From Hyphomicrobiaceae bacterium (GTDB taxonomy: Bacteria; Pseudomonadota; Alphaproteobacteria; Rhizobiales; Ancalomicrobiaceae), in assembly GCA_016793065.1 (NCBI GenBank), contig JAEULV010000026.1:28874-92873 (forward strand): DNA of 64,000 bases, written 5' to 3'. Below are positions 49,821 to 58,792 of this stretch, piece by piece. A program made the position numbers and the translations under genes. The first letter of the stretch is position 1; every line of letters begins with the position of its first letter. The notes under the pieces were generated by a model, which saw only the letters and a program-made list of their open reading frames with translations, did no database searches and was not told where the DNA came from.

Positions 49821-51584
49821 TCACCGCATCTCGTTTGGCGCCGATGCGCCGAGCAGCCCCAGCCCCGTCGCGAGCACATTCGCGACCACATGGATCAAGG
49901 CTAAACGAGCCATTGTCGACAATCTATCGTCAGCATTAATAAAGCGTAATTGCGGCAGATCTTTACCGCGGTTCCACAACCCGTGGAAGTCTCCGGCGAG
50001 GTCGTTCAGGTAAAAAGCCACTCTATGTGGCTCTTGTGTGGCGGCAGCACTCTCAACGAGGCGCGGCCATTCGGCCAATCTCTTGATCAATGACATTTCG
50101 GCGACATCGGCCAACCGCTCGAACGGCGCGGCGAGAAGCGCCACCGGCGCGGTATCGAGGTCGGGAAGCTGTTCCTTTGCCTGATTGAACACCGACTTGA
50201 TGCGGGCATGCGCGTACTGGACATAGAAGACGGCGTTATCCTTCGACTGCTCGGTCACCTTGGCGAAGTCGAAGTCGAGCGGGGCGTCATTCTTGCGGTA
50301 AAGCATCATGAAGCGGACGGAGTCGCGGCCGACTTCCTCGACGACATCGCGCAGGGTGACGAAATCGCCGGAGCGCTTCGACATCTTCACCGGCTCGCCG
50401 GCGCGATAGAGCTTGACGAGCTGGCAGAGCTTGACCTCGAGCGAACCGGCGCCGCCGGTGATCGCCTTCACCGCCGCCTGCATGCGCTTGACGTAGCCGC
50501 CGTGGTCGGCGCCCCAGATATCGACCTGCTGGGCAAAGCCGCGCAGATACTTGTCGTAGTGATAGGCGATGTCCGAGGCGAAATAGGTGTAGGAGCCGTC
50601 GGACTTGATCAGCGCCCGGTCGACGTCGTCGCCGAAATCGGTGGAGCGGAACAGCGTCTGTTCGCGATCTTCCCAATCGTCGGGCAGCTGCCCCTTCGGC
50701 GGAGCAAGCCGGCCCTCGTAGATCAGCCCGCGCGCCTTCAGCGCGTCGATGGCGGCGCGCACCCGGTCACCCTCGGGCGAGGTCTGCAGCGACTTTTCCG
50801 AGAAGAAGACGTCGTGACGGACGTTGAGCACTTCCAGATCGCCACGGATCATCACCATCATGGCGTCGACGGCGGCCTTGCGCGTCACCGGCAGCCACTC
50901 GGCCTCGGGCAGGGCGAGAAGCCGGTCGCCCCACTCGGCGGCGAGCGCCGTGCCGACCGGGCAAAGATAGTCGCCCGGATAGAGGCCTTCCGGCACGGCG
51001 CCGACATCATGGCCGAGCGCCTCGCGGTAGCGATGGAAGGCCGAACGGCCGAGCACATCGACCTGGGCGCCGGCGTCGTTGATGTAATATTCCTTGGTGA
51101 CATCCCAGCCGGCGAAGGCGAGCAGGCTGGCGATGGCGTCGCCGACCACGGCGCCGCGACAATGGCCGACATGCATCGGGCCGGTCGGATTGGCCGAGAC
51201 GTATTCGACGTTGATCTTGATGCCGGCGCCGAGGGTCGAGCGGCCGAAATCGCCGCCGGCCGCCAGCATGGCGCCAAGAAGCTTGCCCCAGAATTCCGGC
51301 TTCAGGCGCAGATTGAGGAAGCCGGGGCCGGCGACCTCGGTTTCGGCGATGTCGGCATCGGCGGCGAGCGCGCCCATCAGCTCGATGGCGAGCTGGCGCG
51401 GCTGGCGGCCGACGGCCTTGGCCAGCACCATCGCGGCATTGGTGGCCAGATCGCCATGGGCGGCATCGCGCGGCGGCTCGACGGTGACGCGCGAGAGATC
51501 AAGCGCGGTGCCATCGGCGGCGGCCCAGCCGAGGCGATCGATCGCGGCACGAACGCGGGCGGTGAATTCGGCGAAAACATTCAT
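49821..51584 (-). CDS. argS: arginyl-tRNA synthetase
   Basis: A 587-residue class I synthetase with an N-terminal Arg_tRNA_synt_N domain, HIGH-like motif in [22 protein letters not shown] in [18 protein letters not shown] and a DALR anticodon domain with [19 protein letters not shown]. It charges tRNA-Arg. It is followed 51 bp later by the SPOR gene. Confidence 0.96.
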   Translation of the reverse strand: MNVFAEFTARVRAAIDRLGWAAADGTALDLSRVTVEPPRDAAHGDLATNAAMVLAKAVGRQPRQLAIELMGALAADADIAETEVAGPGFLNLRLKPEFWGKLLGAMLAAGGDFGRSTLGAGIKINVEYVSANPTGPMHVGHCRGAVVGDAIASLLAFAGWDVTKEYYINDAGAQVDVLGRSAFHRYREALGHDVGAVPEGLYPGDYLCPVGTALAAEWGDRLLALPEAEWLPVTRKAAVDAMMVMIRGDLEVLNVRHDVFFSEKSLQTSPEGDRVRAAIDALKARGLIYEGRLAPPKGQLPDDWEDREQTLFRSTDFGDDVDRALIKSDGSYTYFASDIAYHYDKYLRGFAQQVDIWGADHGGYVKRMQAAVKAITGGAGSLEVKLCQLVKLYRAGEPVKMSKRSGDFVTLRDVVEEVGRDSVRFMMLYRKNDAPLDFDFAKVTEQSKDNAVFYVQYAHARIKSVFNQAKEQLPDLDTAPVALLAAPFERLADVAEMSLIKRLAEWPRLVESAAATQEPHRVAFYLNDLAGDFHGLWNRGKDLPQLRFINADDRLSTMARLALIHVVANVLATGLGLLGASAPNEMR

Positions 51585-51647
51585 GATCGGCGGCCTTCCG
51601 CACCGCGCGAAGCGGCGGATGGATCGGGAAATTCGGGTTGGCGCGAC

Positions 51648-52916
51648 CTAACGCAATTCCGGGCCAGCGTCAAACAACGCCCCGAGTTTCGGCAGTTGTC
51701 CGGGAAACAGCCGCTCGAATTCCTGCAGGCAGAAGCGGTCGGTCATGCCGGCGACGTAGTCGCAGGCGCGGCGGGCGACCCGGGCGCGGTCGCGCGGGTC
51801 GAGATCGCGGTTCCATTCCGGCGGCATCTCGCTCGGCATCAGGCGGTAGGTCTCGAACAGGTCCTTCAGCACCGCCGAGGCGGTGTGCATCATCAGATTG
51901 ACCTCATCGGAGCGATAGACCTGCGTGAACAACGCCTGCTTGGCGCCCTTCACCGCGCGCTCGACCTCGGGCGAGAACGTCACCACCGCCCGGTCGAGCC
52001 GGCGCACCGCCTCGACATCGGCGGGGGCGGCCTCCCGCAGCGTCGCAGTGGCGGTGACGATGACGTCCTCGACCAGCCGGGTGATGATGCGGCGGATCAG
52101 TTCGGCGATCAGCCGGTCGCGCTCGAGGCCGGGGTAGCGGGCGCGGACCTCGGCGAGGATCGGCCCGGCGAACGGCATCGCCTCGACGGCGTCGAGCGAC
52201 AACAGCCGGGCGCGCAGGCCATCGTCGATATCGTGCGAGACATAGGCGATATCGTCGGCGATGGCGGCGCATTGCGCCTCGAGCGAGGCGAAGGTCGAAA
52301 GCCGCAGGTCGACCTTCGCCATCACCTCGCGCAGGGCGAAGGGCAGTTCGCCGGGGTCGCCATGGTGGGCGCCGAGCGGCCGGCCGTCGGCATCGACCAG
52401 CGGGCCATTGTGCTTGACCAGACCCTCGAGCGTTTCCCAGGCAAGGTTGAGGCCGTCGAACTCCGGATAGCGGCGCTCCAGCCTGGCGACGACGCGCAGG
52501 GACTGGGCGTTGTGGTCGAACCCGCCGAAATCCCCCATCGCCTTGTGCAGGTAGTGCTCGCCGATATGACCGAAGGGCGGATGGCCGAGATCGTGGGCGA
52601 GCGCGATCGCCTCGGCGAGGTCCTCGTCAAGGCGCAACGCGCGGGCGAGCGCCCGGGTGATCTGGGCAACCTCGATGGTGTGGGTCAGGCGGGTGCGGTA
52701 GTGGTCGCCCTCGTGATAGATGAAGACCTGGGTCTTGTGCTTCAGCCGCCGGAATGCCGACGAGTGGATGATGCGGTCGCGGTCGCGCTGATAGGGCGTG
52801 CGGGTGGGGCTTGCGTCCTCGGCATGGATGCGGCCAAGACTCCGGCGCCAGTCGACGGCATAGGGGGCGCGGGCCTCGCCGCCAAAGCCGATATCGGAAG
52901 GGATCGTACTGGACAT
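51648..52916 (-). CDS. dgt: deoxyguanosinetriphosphate triphosphohydrolase-like protein
   Basis: A 422-residue HD-domain hydrolase: RLTHTIEVAQ (H), LAHDLGHPPFGHIGE (HD) and ADDIAYVSHDIDD (D) complete the metal site. The N-terminus has YQRDRDRIIHSSAFRRLKHKTQVF. It hydrolyses dNTPs to nucleosides and triphosphate. ATG 52916 was chosen by the family start MSSTIPSDIG. It is divergent from erpA across 265 bp. Confidence 0.92.
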   Translation of the reverse strand: MSSTIPSDIGFGGEARAPYAVDWRRSLGRIHAEDASPTRTPYQRDRDRIIHSSAFRRLKHKTQVFIYHEGDHYRTRLTHTIEVAQITRALARALRLDEDLAEAIALAHDLGHPPFGHIGEHYLHKAMGDFGGFDHNAQSLRVVARLERRYPEFDGLNLAWETLEGLVKHNGPLVDADGRPLGAHHGDPGELPFALREVMAKVDLRLSTFASLEAQCAAIADDIAYVSHDIDDGLRARLLSLDAVEAMPFAGPILAEVRARYPGLERDRLIAELIRRIITRLVEDVIVTATATLREAAPADVEAVRRLDRAVVTFSPEVERAVKGAKQALFTQVYRSDEVNLMMHTASAVLKDLFETYRLMPSEMPPEWNRDLDPRDRARVARRACDYVAGMTDRFCLQEFERLFPGQLPKLGALFDAGPELR

Positions 52917-53181
52917 GGACCTGGCCTGACCGATTGGATTGCCGACGAGACATGCCGCGCCGCGCGGCAAGTTGCAATGCCCCGCCGACGGCGCGACCGG
53001 TTTCGGCCAGTGCCGGACGGAGCCGGGCGGCCGCGGGCGGCGGAGCAACGCAGGGCCGATATCACGCCAGCTTGCTTGCTCTCGGCCGGTTGCGGCCTAT
53101 CTTGTCAGGATACGACCACGGCGGCGTGACGGTGTTGGCTCCCGCCTGGCGCACATGCAGCTTGGACACAGGATGTTTCCC

Positions 53182-53526
53182 ATGGATGGCTCTTCCGCCC
53201 CCTTGCCGGTCACCGTCACCGACCGCGCCTTCCGCCGCATCGCCAAGGTGGCCGCCTCCGAGCCGGCCGGCACGGCGTTGCGCGTCAGCGTTTCCGGCGG
53301 CGGCTGCTCGGGATTCCAATACGGCTTCGACCTGACGACGGCGCGCGAGGCCGAGGATCTGGTGATCGAGAAGGACGGCGCGGCGGTGCTGATCGACCCG
53401 GTGTCGCTCGACTACATGTCCGGATCGGTGATCGATTTCGTCGACAGCCTGATGGGCCAATCGTTCCAGATCAAGAACCCCAACGCCACCGCCTCCTGCG
53501 GCTGCGGCACCAGCTTCTCGATCTGA
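53182..53526 (+). CDS. erpA: ErpA/IscA-type iron-sulfur cluster insertion protein
   Basis: A 114-residue A-type carrier with the three conserved Cys: GGGCSGFQYGF and SCGCGTSF near the C-terminus. It delivers Fe-S clusters to apo-proteins. ATG 53182 is favoured by AGGA 8 nt upstream; an in-frame ATG at 53173 adds three residues. The gene stands alone divergent from dgt and convergent with the orphan antitoxin. Confidence 0.93.
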   Translation: MDGSSAPLPVTVTDRAFRRIAKVAASEPAGTALRVSVSGGGCSGFQYGFDLTTAREAEDLVIEKDGAAVLIDPVSLDYMSGSVIDFVDSLMGQSFQIKNPNATASCGCGTSFSI

Positions 53527-53531
53527 AGGCG

Positions 53532-53798
53532 TCAGATTGCGGAGGTGGCGAGCGGATGGTCGCTCTCATCCATTGGAGCGTCGAAGTCGTCGGCGATGAA
53601 CTCAACCAGATTTTCCACGCCGAGACGACGCTTTTCGGCCGCAATCGCGTTGGAACGCAAGGCGTCGCGGGACTGGTGCGGAACAACATCAAAAAGCGGC
53701 TTGCCGTCGCACATCACCGTCAAGATCTCACCGGCTTGCACCCTCGCCGCAAGTTCGGCAAGTCGGGTTTCGATATCGCGGAGCGAGACGATCGTCAT
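53532..53798 (-). CDS. orphan Phd/YefM-type antitoxin
   Basis: An 88-residue protein with a Phd-like N-terminal half (MTIVSLRDIETRLAELAARVQAGEILTVMCDGKPLFDVV over residues 1-39) and an acidic tail (EFIADDFDAPMDESDHPL). No toxin frame lies on either side: erpA converges downstream after 5 bp and repeats lie upstream. It may be a remnant, or act with a distant toxin. No good ribosome site is seen. Confidence 0.7.
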   Translation of the reverse strand: MTIVSLRDIETRLAELAARVQAGEILTVMCDGKPLFDVVPHQSRDALRSNAIAAEKRRLGVENLVEFIADDFDAPMDESDHPLATSAI

Positions 53799-53864
53799 GG
53801 CGGGATCATGCCTGCTTCGAGGCGAGATCGTCTAGCATCTGAACTGCCCCACCATCCCCCCACC

Positions 53865-54003
53865 CGTCACTCCGGCCTCCGAGCCGGAGCCTAATCCACG
53901 CCCGTCCAAGGCTCGGGCGGTGGGGGAGATGGAGCGGTTACCCATACACTCGCCGGAAAAACGGCGAGGTGGATTGGGTTCCGGCTCGGAGGCCGGAATG
54001 ACG
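53865..54003. repeat. element bounded by inverted palindromic repeats
   Basis: A 27-bp palindromic unit at 53865-53891 is mirrored, with a few changes, at 53977-54003, enclosing 85 bp. The unit matches the copy at 24641-24667. This resembles a BIME or a small non-autonomous REP element. Confidence 0.6.
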
Positions 54004-54054
54004 AGCGGGGAGAGGTTTGGGGCAGGAATGACGGGCGGGAAGAGGTTTGGGGGA
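53995..54054. repeat. two-copy 30-bp tandem repeat
   Basis: Units 53995-54024 and 54025-54054 begin GGAATGACG and contain AGAGGTTTGGGG, differing at a few positions. The first unit overlaps the end of the inverted-repeat element. Confidence 0.6.
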
Positions 54055-54077
54055 AAACGGGTCGCTTCTCCCCTGCC

Positions 54078-55154
54078 CTACGCCCGGAATTCCGGCGAGA
54101 TCGGCACGACGATTGCCGGGAGGGAGTGGCCTTTGGAGCCGTCGATGTGGTGGGCGAAGAGGCCGCGGTTGACGAAATGCGGGTCGGTGAAGGCCTCGGC
54201 GAGCGTCGGGACGATGGTGGCGCAGCAATCGGCGGCGGCGAGGATCGGGCGCCAGTGGGAGGCCGGGTGGGCGCGGAAGATGGCGGCGAGCGTGGCGCGG
54301 GTCGCAGCCGGATCGGCGGCGTCGGCCGCCAGTTCCGGGGCAAGTCCGACGGCGCGCACGAGGCTTGCCCAGAACTTGTCCTCGAGCGAGGCAACGGCGA
54401 CGAGGCGCTCGTCGGCGCTGACATAGAGCTGATAGCGCGGGCTGCCGCCATTGAGCTTGAACTCGCCCGGCGCCGGATAGCGCCCGGTGACGGCGGCCTC
54501 GCCCTGGGCGAACAGGGCGAAGATGAACATCGACTCGGCCATGGAGATGTCGATGAAGCAGCCGGTGCCGGTGGCGGAACGGCGAATGAGGCCGAGCAGG
54601 ATGTTGATCACCGCCGGCATGGCGCCGCCGGCGATGTCGGCGGTCAGGGTCGGCGGCACGCCGGGCAGGCCCTCGCCCGGCGCCGACAGCGCCAGCGCGC
54701 CGCTGAGCGACTGGTAGTTCAGATCGTGGCCGGCCTCGTGGGCGCGCGGGCCGGTCTGGCCGTAGCCGGTGATCGAGCAATAGATCACCTTGGGATTGAT
54801 CGCGCGCACCGCTTCATGCCCGAGTCCGAGCCGGTCCATCACGCCGGGGCGGAACTGCTCGATCACCACGTCGCACGTCTCGATCAGCGGCAGGATCGAG
54901 GCGCGGCCTTCGGGCGTCTTCAGGTCGGCGAAGCGGAACTCCTTGCCGCGATTGAGCAGGCGATAGGCGGCGGAAATGTCGCCTTCCAGCGGCGGGTAGA
55001 AACGCATGTCCTCGCCGCCGGGCTTTTCGATCTTGATGACGCGGGCGCCGGCCTCGGCGAGCATCAGCGCCGCCAGCGGGCCGGGAAGCAGGGTGGAGAA
55101 ATCGAGTACGGTCAGGCCGTCGAGCGGTCGCGTCACCGGGTGAACCCCTGTCAT
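54078..55154 (-). CDS. CaiB/BaiF family CoA-transferase (class III)
   Basis: A 358-residue enzyme with LTVLDFSTLLPGPLAALMLAEAGARVIKIEKP at the N-terminus, LNRGKEFRFADLKTPEGR, the FRPGVMDRLGLG helix and YCSITGYGQTGPRAHEAGHDLNYQ with the catalytic-region Asp. Relatives include alpha-methylacyl-CoA racemase, which this length (about 360) fits best. ATG 55154 is chosen by the family start; the ribosome site is weak. No acyl-CoA genes are adjacent, so the substrate is unknown. Confidence 0.88.
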   Translation of the reverse strand: MTGVHPVTRPLDGLTVLDFSTLLPGPLAALMLAEAGARVIKIEKPGGEDMRFYPPLEGDISAAYRLLNRGKEFRFADLKTPEGRASILPLIETCDVVIEQFRPGVMDRLGLGHEAVRAINPKVIYCSITGYGQTGPRAHEAGHDLNYQSLSGALALSAPGEGLPGVPPTLTADIAGGAMPAVINILLGLIRRSATGTGCFIDISMAESMFIFALFAQGEAAVTGRYPAPGEFKLNGGSPRYQLYVSADERLVAVASLEDKFWASLVRAVGLAPELAADAADPAATRATLAAIFRAHPASHWRPILAAADCCATIVPTLAEAFTDPHFVNRGLFAHHIDGSKGHSLPAIVVPISPEFRA

Positions 55155-55593
55155 TATTGTTGCCAAGCGGCGATCTTGTTGCCCTGCGGCGATCCCGGAC
55201 GGAACCGGCGCCGCGCCCTCCCCGGCCTTGGTCAAATTGACCGCGAAGCCTTCACCCGAAGCTAACCATGCCACAAAACGCTTGACCAGCCGGCGCGGCC
55301 GCGACGCGCGGGCGCAGGGCGGCGGGGCTTGCCTTGCAAAACGCGAAATCCGCCGGAATTTCAATAACCGACCGGGTAGTTTCGCGGAACGGGAGCCGCA
55401 ATCGCGCAGGATCGCCGCGATCGATCGGCAGAAGCGCGGCTTGGCGGCGCGGTGCCACGAAAACTCGTTAAATTCCGCTTGAATTCCGTAATCGGATTGA
55501 GATGCGGCGCTCGTAGTTTGACACTTACCTCAGTCACGTCCGGCGGCGAACCTGAACATCAGGCTGGTCCCGGCAGGATTGCCGAGAACACCC
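55155..55593. other. 439-bp gap, divergent promoters
   Basis: Holds the promoters of the CoA-transferase (minus) and the alpha/beta hydrolase (plus). A TTGACA at 55518-55523 could be a -35 for the hydrolase, but no good -10 is seen at the right spacing. No gene or RNA recognised. Confidence 0.4.
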
Positions 55594-56607
55594 ATGCGAA
55601 CCATTGCCCCATCGCGTCTTGCAAACCTTGCACTCCTTGCAAGCCTCGTTCTCGGCCTCACGCTCGGCGCCGGCGCGGCGGCGGCCGGGCCGCTGGCGGA
55701 CCTTCTGAAGGGGACGGCGCTTGATGACGGGTCGGATGCGTCGGGGTCGGCATCGCTGCCGGCCGGCGTCACCGTCCAGCGCGATATCGCCTATGGCGCC
55801 GATCCGAACCAGCGCTATGACATCTACCTGCCGAGCCATTTCGACGTGCGGCGCTCGCCGGTGATCGTCATGGTGCATGGCGGCGGCTGGAAGCGCGGCG
55901 ACAAGGGCGCGAGCAACGTCGTCAAGAACAAGGCGGCGCGCTGGGTACCGAAGGGCGCGGTGTTCGTTTCGATCAACTACCGCCTGCTGCCGGGCACTGA
56001 TCCGCTGCACCAGGCCGACGATGTCGCCAAGGCGATCGCCCATGTGCAGACCAAGGCGCTGACCTATGGCGCCGACGGCAACAAGGTGATCCTGATGGGG
56101 CATTCGGCCGGGGCGCATCTGGCGGCGCTGGTCAATGCCGATCCGTCGCGGGTGACCAATATCGGCGGCAAGACATGGCTCGGCACGATCGCTCTCGACA
56201 GCGCGGCGCTGGACGTGCCGGCCGTCATGAACCGCCGGCACCTGCCGCTCTACGACGCCGCCTTCGGCGCCAATCCGAACTACTGGTACCAGACGTCGCC
56301 GATCCATGGTCTGGGCGCCAAGTCGCTGCCGCTGCTGGCCGTCTGCTCGACCCAGCGCCCGGATCAGCCTTGCGATCAGGCAAAGGCGTTCGCGGCGCGC
56401 GCCAAGGGTCTTGGCGTGACGGCGGGCGTGCGCGAGGAGGCGTTGAGCCATTCCGAGATCAACGACAAGCTCGGCCTGCCCGGCGCCTATACCGACGCGG
56501 TCGAGGCGTTCATGATCAAGCTCGATCCGGGCTTCGCCGCCAGGCTGGGCAAGGCCGGCGCCGCGACCGAGTCCAAGAAGCCCGCCGCGGACGACGACAG
56601 GGGCTGA
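55594..56607 (+). CDS. secreted alpha/beta hydrolase (HSL/BD-FAE-like)
   Basis: A 337-residue protein with a signal peptide (MRTIAPSRLANLALLASLVL...GAAAA). The oxyanion HGGGW motif (VIVMVHGGGWKRGD) and nucleophile elbow GHSAGAH (VILMGHSAGAHLAAL) are clear; the catalytic His is in EALSHSEIND. The fold fits carboxylesterases of the arylformamidase/feruloyl esterase group. ATG 55594 is preferred; a TTG at 55579 is possible. It converges head-on with the AEC gene, stops abutting as TGATCA. Confidence 0.82.
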   Translation: MRTIAPSRLANLALLASLVLGLTLGAGAAAAGPLADLLKGTALDDGSDASGSASLPAGVTVQRDIAYGADPNQRYDIYLPSHFDVRRSPVIVMVHGGGWKRGDKGASNVVKNKAARWVPKGAVFVSINYRLLPGTDPLHQADDVAKAIAHVQTKALTYGADGNKVILMGHSAGAHLAALVNADPSRVTNIGGKTWLGTIALDSAALDVPAVMNRRHLPLYDAAFGANPNYWYQTSPIHGLGAKSLPLLAVCSTQRPDQPCDQAKAFAARAKGLGVTAGVREEALSHSEINDKLGLPGAYTDAVEAFMIKLDPGFAARLGKAGAATESKKPAADDDRG

Positions 56608-57573
56608 TCAGCGGCCGAACATCGCCACCGGCAACAGGCCGTGGGTGATGAAGTAGAGAAAGCCGGTGACGGTGACGACCGACACCAGCGTGCCGATGAG
56701 GATCGCCGCCGAGGCGCGGTCGAGATCGACCTTGTATTGCGAGGCGATGACGAAGACGTTCAGCGCCGGCGGCAGGCAGGCCATCAGCGTCGCGGTATAG
56801 ATCCAGATGCGGTCGAAGCCGCCGATATAGTTCAGCAGCAGCAGCACGAACAGCGGGTGGATCAGCAGCTTGATCGCCAGCACGATCGGCATTTCGAACG
56901 GCACCTCGCGGATCGGCCGCAGCGCCACGGTGACGCCGAGGGTGAAAAGGGCGCAGGGCGCGGCAGCGTTCATCAGCCAGGTCAGCATCTTGTCGACGAT
57001 CAGCGGCGGCTTGAAGCCGATCGCGGCGGCGGCGACGCCGACAATGGTCGCCAGGATGAACGGATGGAAGAAGATCCGCTTCAGGATCGACAGGGCCATG
57101 GTGCCCGGCGCCATCCGTTCGGTGCCGCCAAGCGCCATCAACAGCGGCGTCAGCGTGAACAGCAGGGCGTTGTCGAAGCAAAACACCAGCGCCGTCGGCA
57201 CGGCCGCCGCCTGCCCGAGCGTCGCCAGCGTCAGGCCCGGTCCCATGTAGCCGATATTGGAATAGGCGCCGATCAGCGCCTGGATGGTGGCGCGGCGGAT
57301 GTCGCCCTGCAGCGTCAACACGCCGACGGCGAAGGCGACGGCATAGGCGCAATAGGTGGCGAAGGTGGTGGCAGCGATATAGGACCACTGGGCGAGCTGT
57401 TCGAGCGGGGTCTGGGCGATCAGCTTGAAGAACAGAGCCGGCAGGGCGATGTAGACGATGAAGAAATTCAGCCAGGCCAGCCCCTCATAGCCGATCTTGC
57501 GGATCTTGCCGGAGGCAAAGCCGATCAGGATCAGGCCGAAGAACGGCAGGGCGAGCGCGAGGACGTCGGCCAT
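56608..57573 (-). CDS. AEC-family (auxin efflux carrier-like) transporter
   Basis: A 321-residue membrane protein with ten helices in two five-helix halves; signatures FFIVYIALPALFFKLIAQ, GAYSNIGYMGPGL and CLPPALNVFVIASQYKVDLDRASAAIL. Bacterial AEC carriers move organic acids such as malonate or malate; the substrate is unknown. It is divergent from the LpxL-like gene across 23 bp. Confidence 0.88.
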   Translation of the reverse strand: MADVLALALPFFGLILIGFASGKIRKIGYEGLAWLNFFIVYIALPALFFKLIAQTPLEQLAQWSYIAATTFATYCAYAVAFAVGVLTLQGDIRRATIQALIGAYSNIGYMGPGLTLATLGQAAAVPTALVFCFDNALLFTLTPLLMALGGTERMAPGTMALSILKRIFFHPFILATIVGVAAAAIGFKPPLIVDKMLTWLMNAAAPCALFTLGVTVALRPIREVPFEMPIVLAIKLLIHPLFVLLLLNYIGGFDRIWIYTATLMACLPPALNVFVIASQYKVDLDRASAAILIGTLVSVVTVTGFLYFITHGLLPVAMFGR

Positions 57574-57596
57574 CTTGAGGGCGATCCGGCTGGGGC

Positions 57597-58682
57597 TTGC
57601 AAGGCGGGTCGGCGCGGGCGAACCATTGCGCCGATGCCTCGGGTCGGGCTATCACCCCGCTGGTAATCGCCGCGGGCGGGTCCGTCAACGCGCCCGGCGC
57701 GCATGCCAACCTTGCCGGCGCTCCAAGCGCTGGCGTTTTCCTGTCGAGGCCCGCCCTGACGCAGCCCGCCGCCCCCTCGCTGAAGCATCGGCTCGAGTAT
57801 CTCGGGCTGGTGGTCGCGCGCGGCCTGTTGCGGCTGATGCCGATCGACATGGCGTCCTGGGTGATGGGCAAGCTGTGGCGGCTGATCGCGCCGCGCCTGC
57901 ACCGGCATCCGCGCGCGCTCGCCCACATTGCCCGCGCCTTTCCCGACAAGCCGGCGGCCGAACACGAGCGGATCGCCCGCGCCATGTGGGAAACCCTCGG
58001 GCGGGTGGCGGCGGAGGGGTTCATGCTCGACCGCATCGCCGCCGACGCGGGCCGCATCGTCCTCGATGTCGCCGCCGCCGACGGCGCCTTCGCCAAGGCG
58101 CGGGAAAAGGGCGCGATCGTCGCGTCGCTGCATTCGGGCAATTGGGAAGTCTGCGTCATGCCGGCGGTCGGGCTCGGGCTCAATCCGGCCGGCGTCTACC
58201 AGCGCGTCCAGAACCCGCTGGTCGAGGCCGAATTGCTGGAGATCCGCCACCGGTTCTATTCCGGCGGGCTCTATCCCAAGGGCCCGAACACGGTGCGGGC
58301 GATCCTCAGCCACATCCGCAAGCGCGGCACGGTGACGCTGCTCGCCGACCATCGCGACATTCGCGGCCTCGTCATCGACTTCCTCGGCGGACCGGCCTGG
58401 GCGACGCGGGCGCCGGCGCATTTCGCCCGCTCGTTCGAGGTGCCGCTGGTGGTGGGGCGGGTGATCCGCACCGGTCCGGGGGCGCGGTTCCGCATCGAGG
58501 CCGAGGAAATCGCGGTGCCGCGCACCACCGACCGCGACGCCGACATCGACGCCGCGACAATTGCGATGAACGCCCGCTTCGAGGACTGGATCCGCGAACG
58601 CCCGAGCGAGTGGATGTGGATCCACCAACGCTGGGTCAAATCGGGCGATCCACTGCCGGAAAAGGGCCAGGGCGGGCTTTGA
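57597..58682 (+). CDS. LpxL/HtrB-like lipid A acyltransferase
   Basis: An LPLAT-family acyltransferase. The catalytic H-x4-E box is in VASLHSGNWEV, and LLADHRDIRGLVIDFLG and PSEWMWIHQRW complete the family pattern. It adds a secondary acyl chain to lipid A at the inner membrane. The start is uncertain: the family-like region begins at SLKHRLEYLG (about 57780), but the only in-frame standard start upstream is the TTG at 57597, and the next ATG is inside the domain at about 57838. The first 60 residues are probably untranslated or a poor extension. Two AEC carriers flank it. Confidence 0.83.
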   Translation: MQGGSARANHCADASGRAITPLVIAAGGSVNAPGAHANLAGAPSAGVFLSRPALTQPAAPSLKHRLEYLGLVVARGLLRLMPIDMASWVMGKLWRLIAPRLHRHPRALAHIARAFPDKPAAEHERIARAMWETLGRVAAEGFMLDRIAADAGRIVLDVAAADGAFAKAREKGAIVASLHSGNWEVCVMPAVGLGLNPAGVYQRVQNPLVEAELLEIRHRFYSGGLYPKGPNTVRAILSHIRKRGTVTLLADHRDIRGLVIDFLGGPAWATRAPAHFARSFEVPLVVGRVIRTGPGARFRIEAEEIAVPRTTDRDADIDAATIAMNARFEDWIRERPSEWMWIHQRWVKSGDPLPEKGQGGL

Positions 58683-58792
58683 GCCCGATCGATGCCGGCG
58701 CACCGGCCGGATTGCCGGCGAGGTGAACCGCCATGCCTCGCTTGTCGCCGCCGATTGCCGAATCACCAACGATTTCACCAACGCGAGGCCGC

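Noticed and set aside
50208..53129. A 973-codon open frame on the plus strand
   Set aside because: Antisense to argS and dgt, with the same low-complexity shadow composition.
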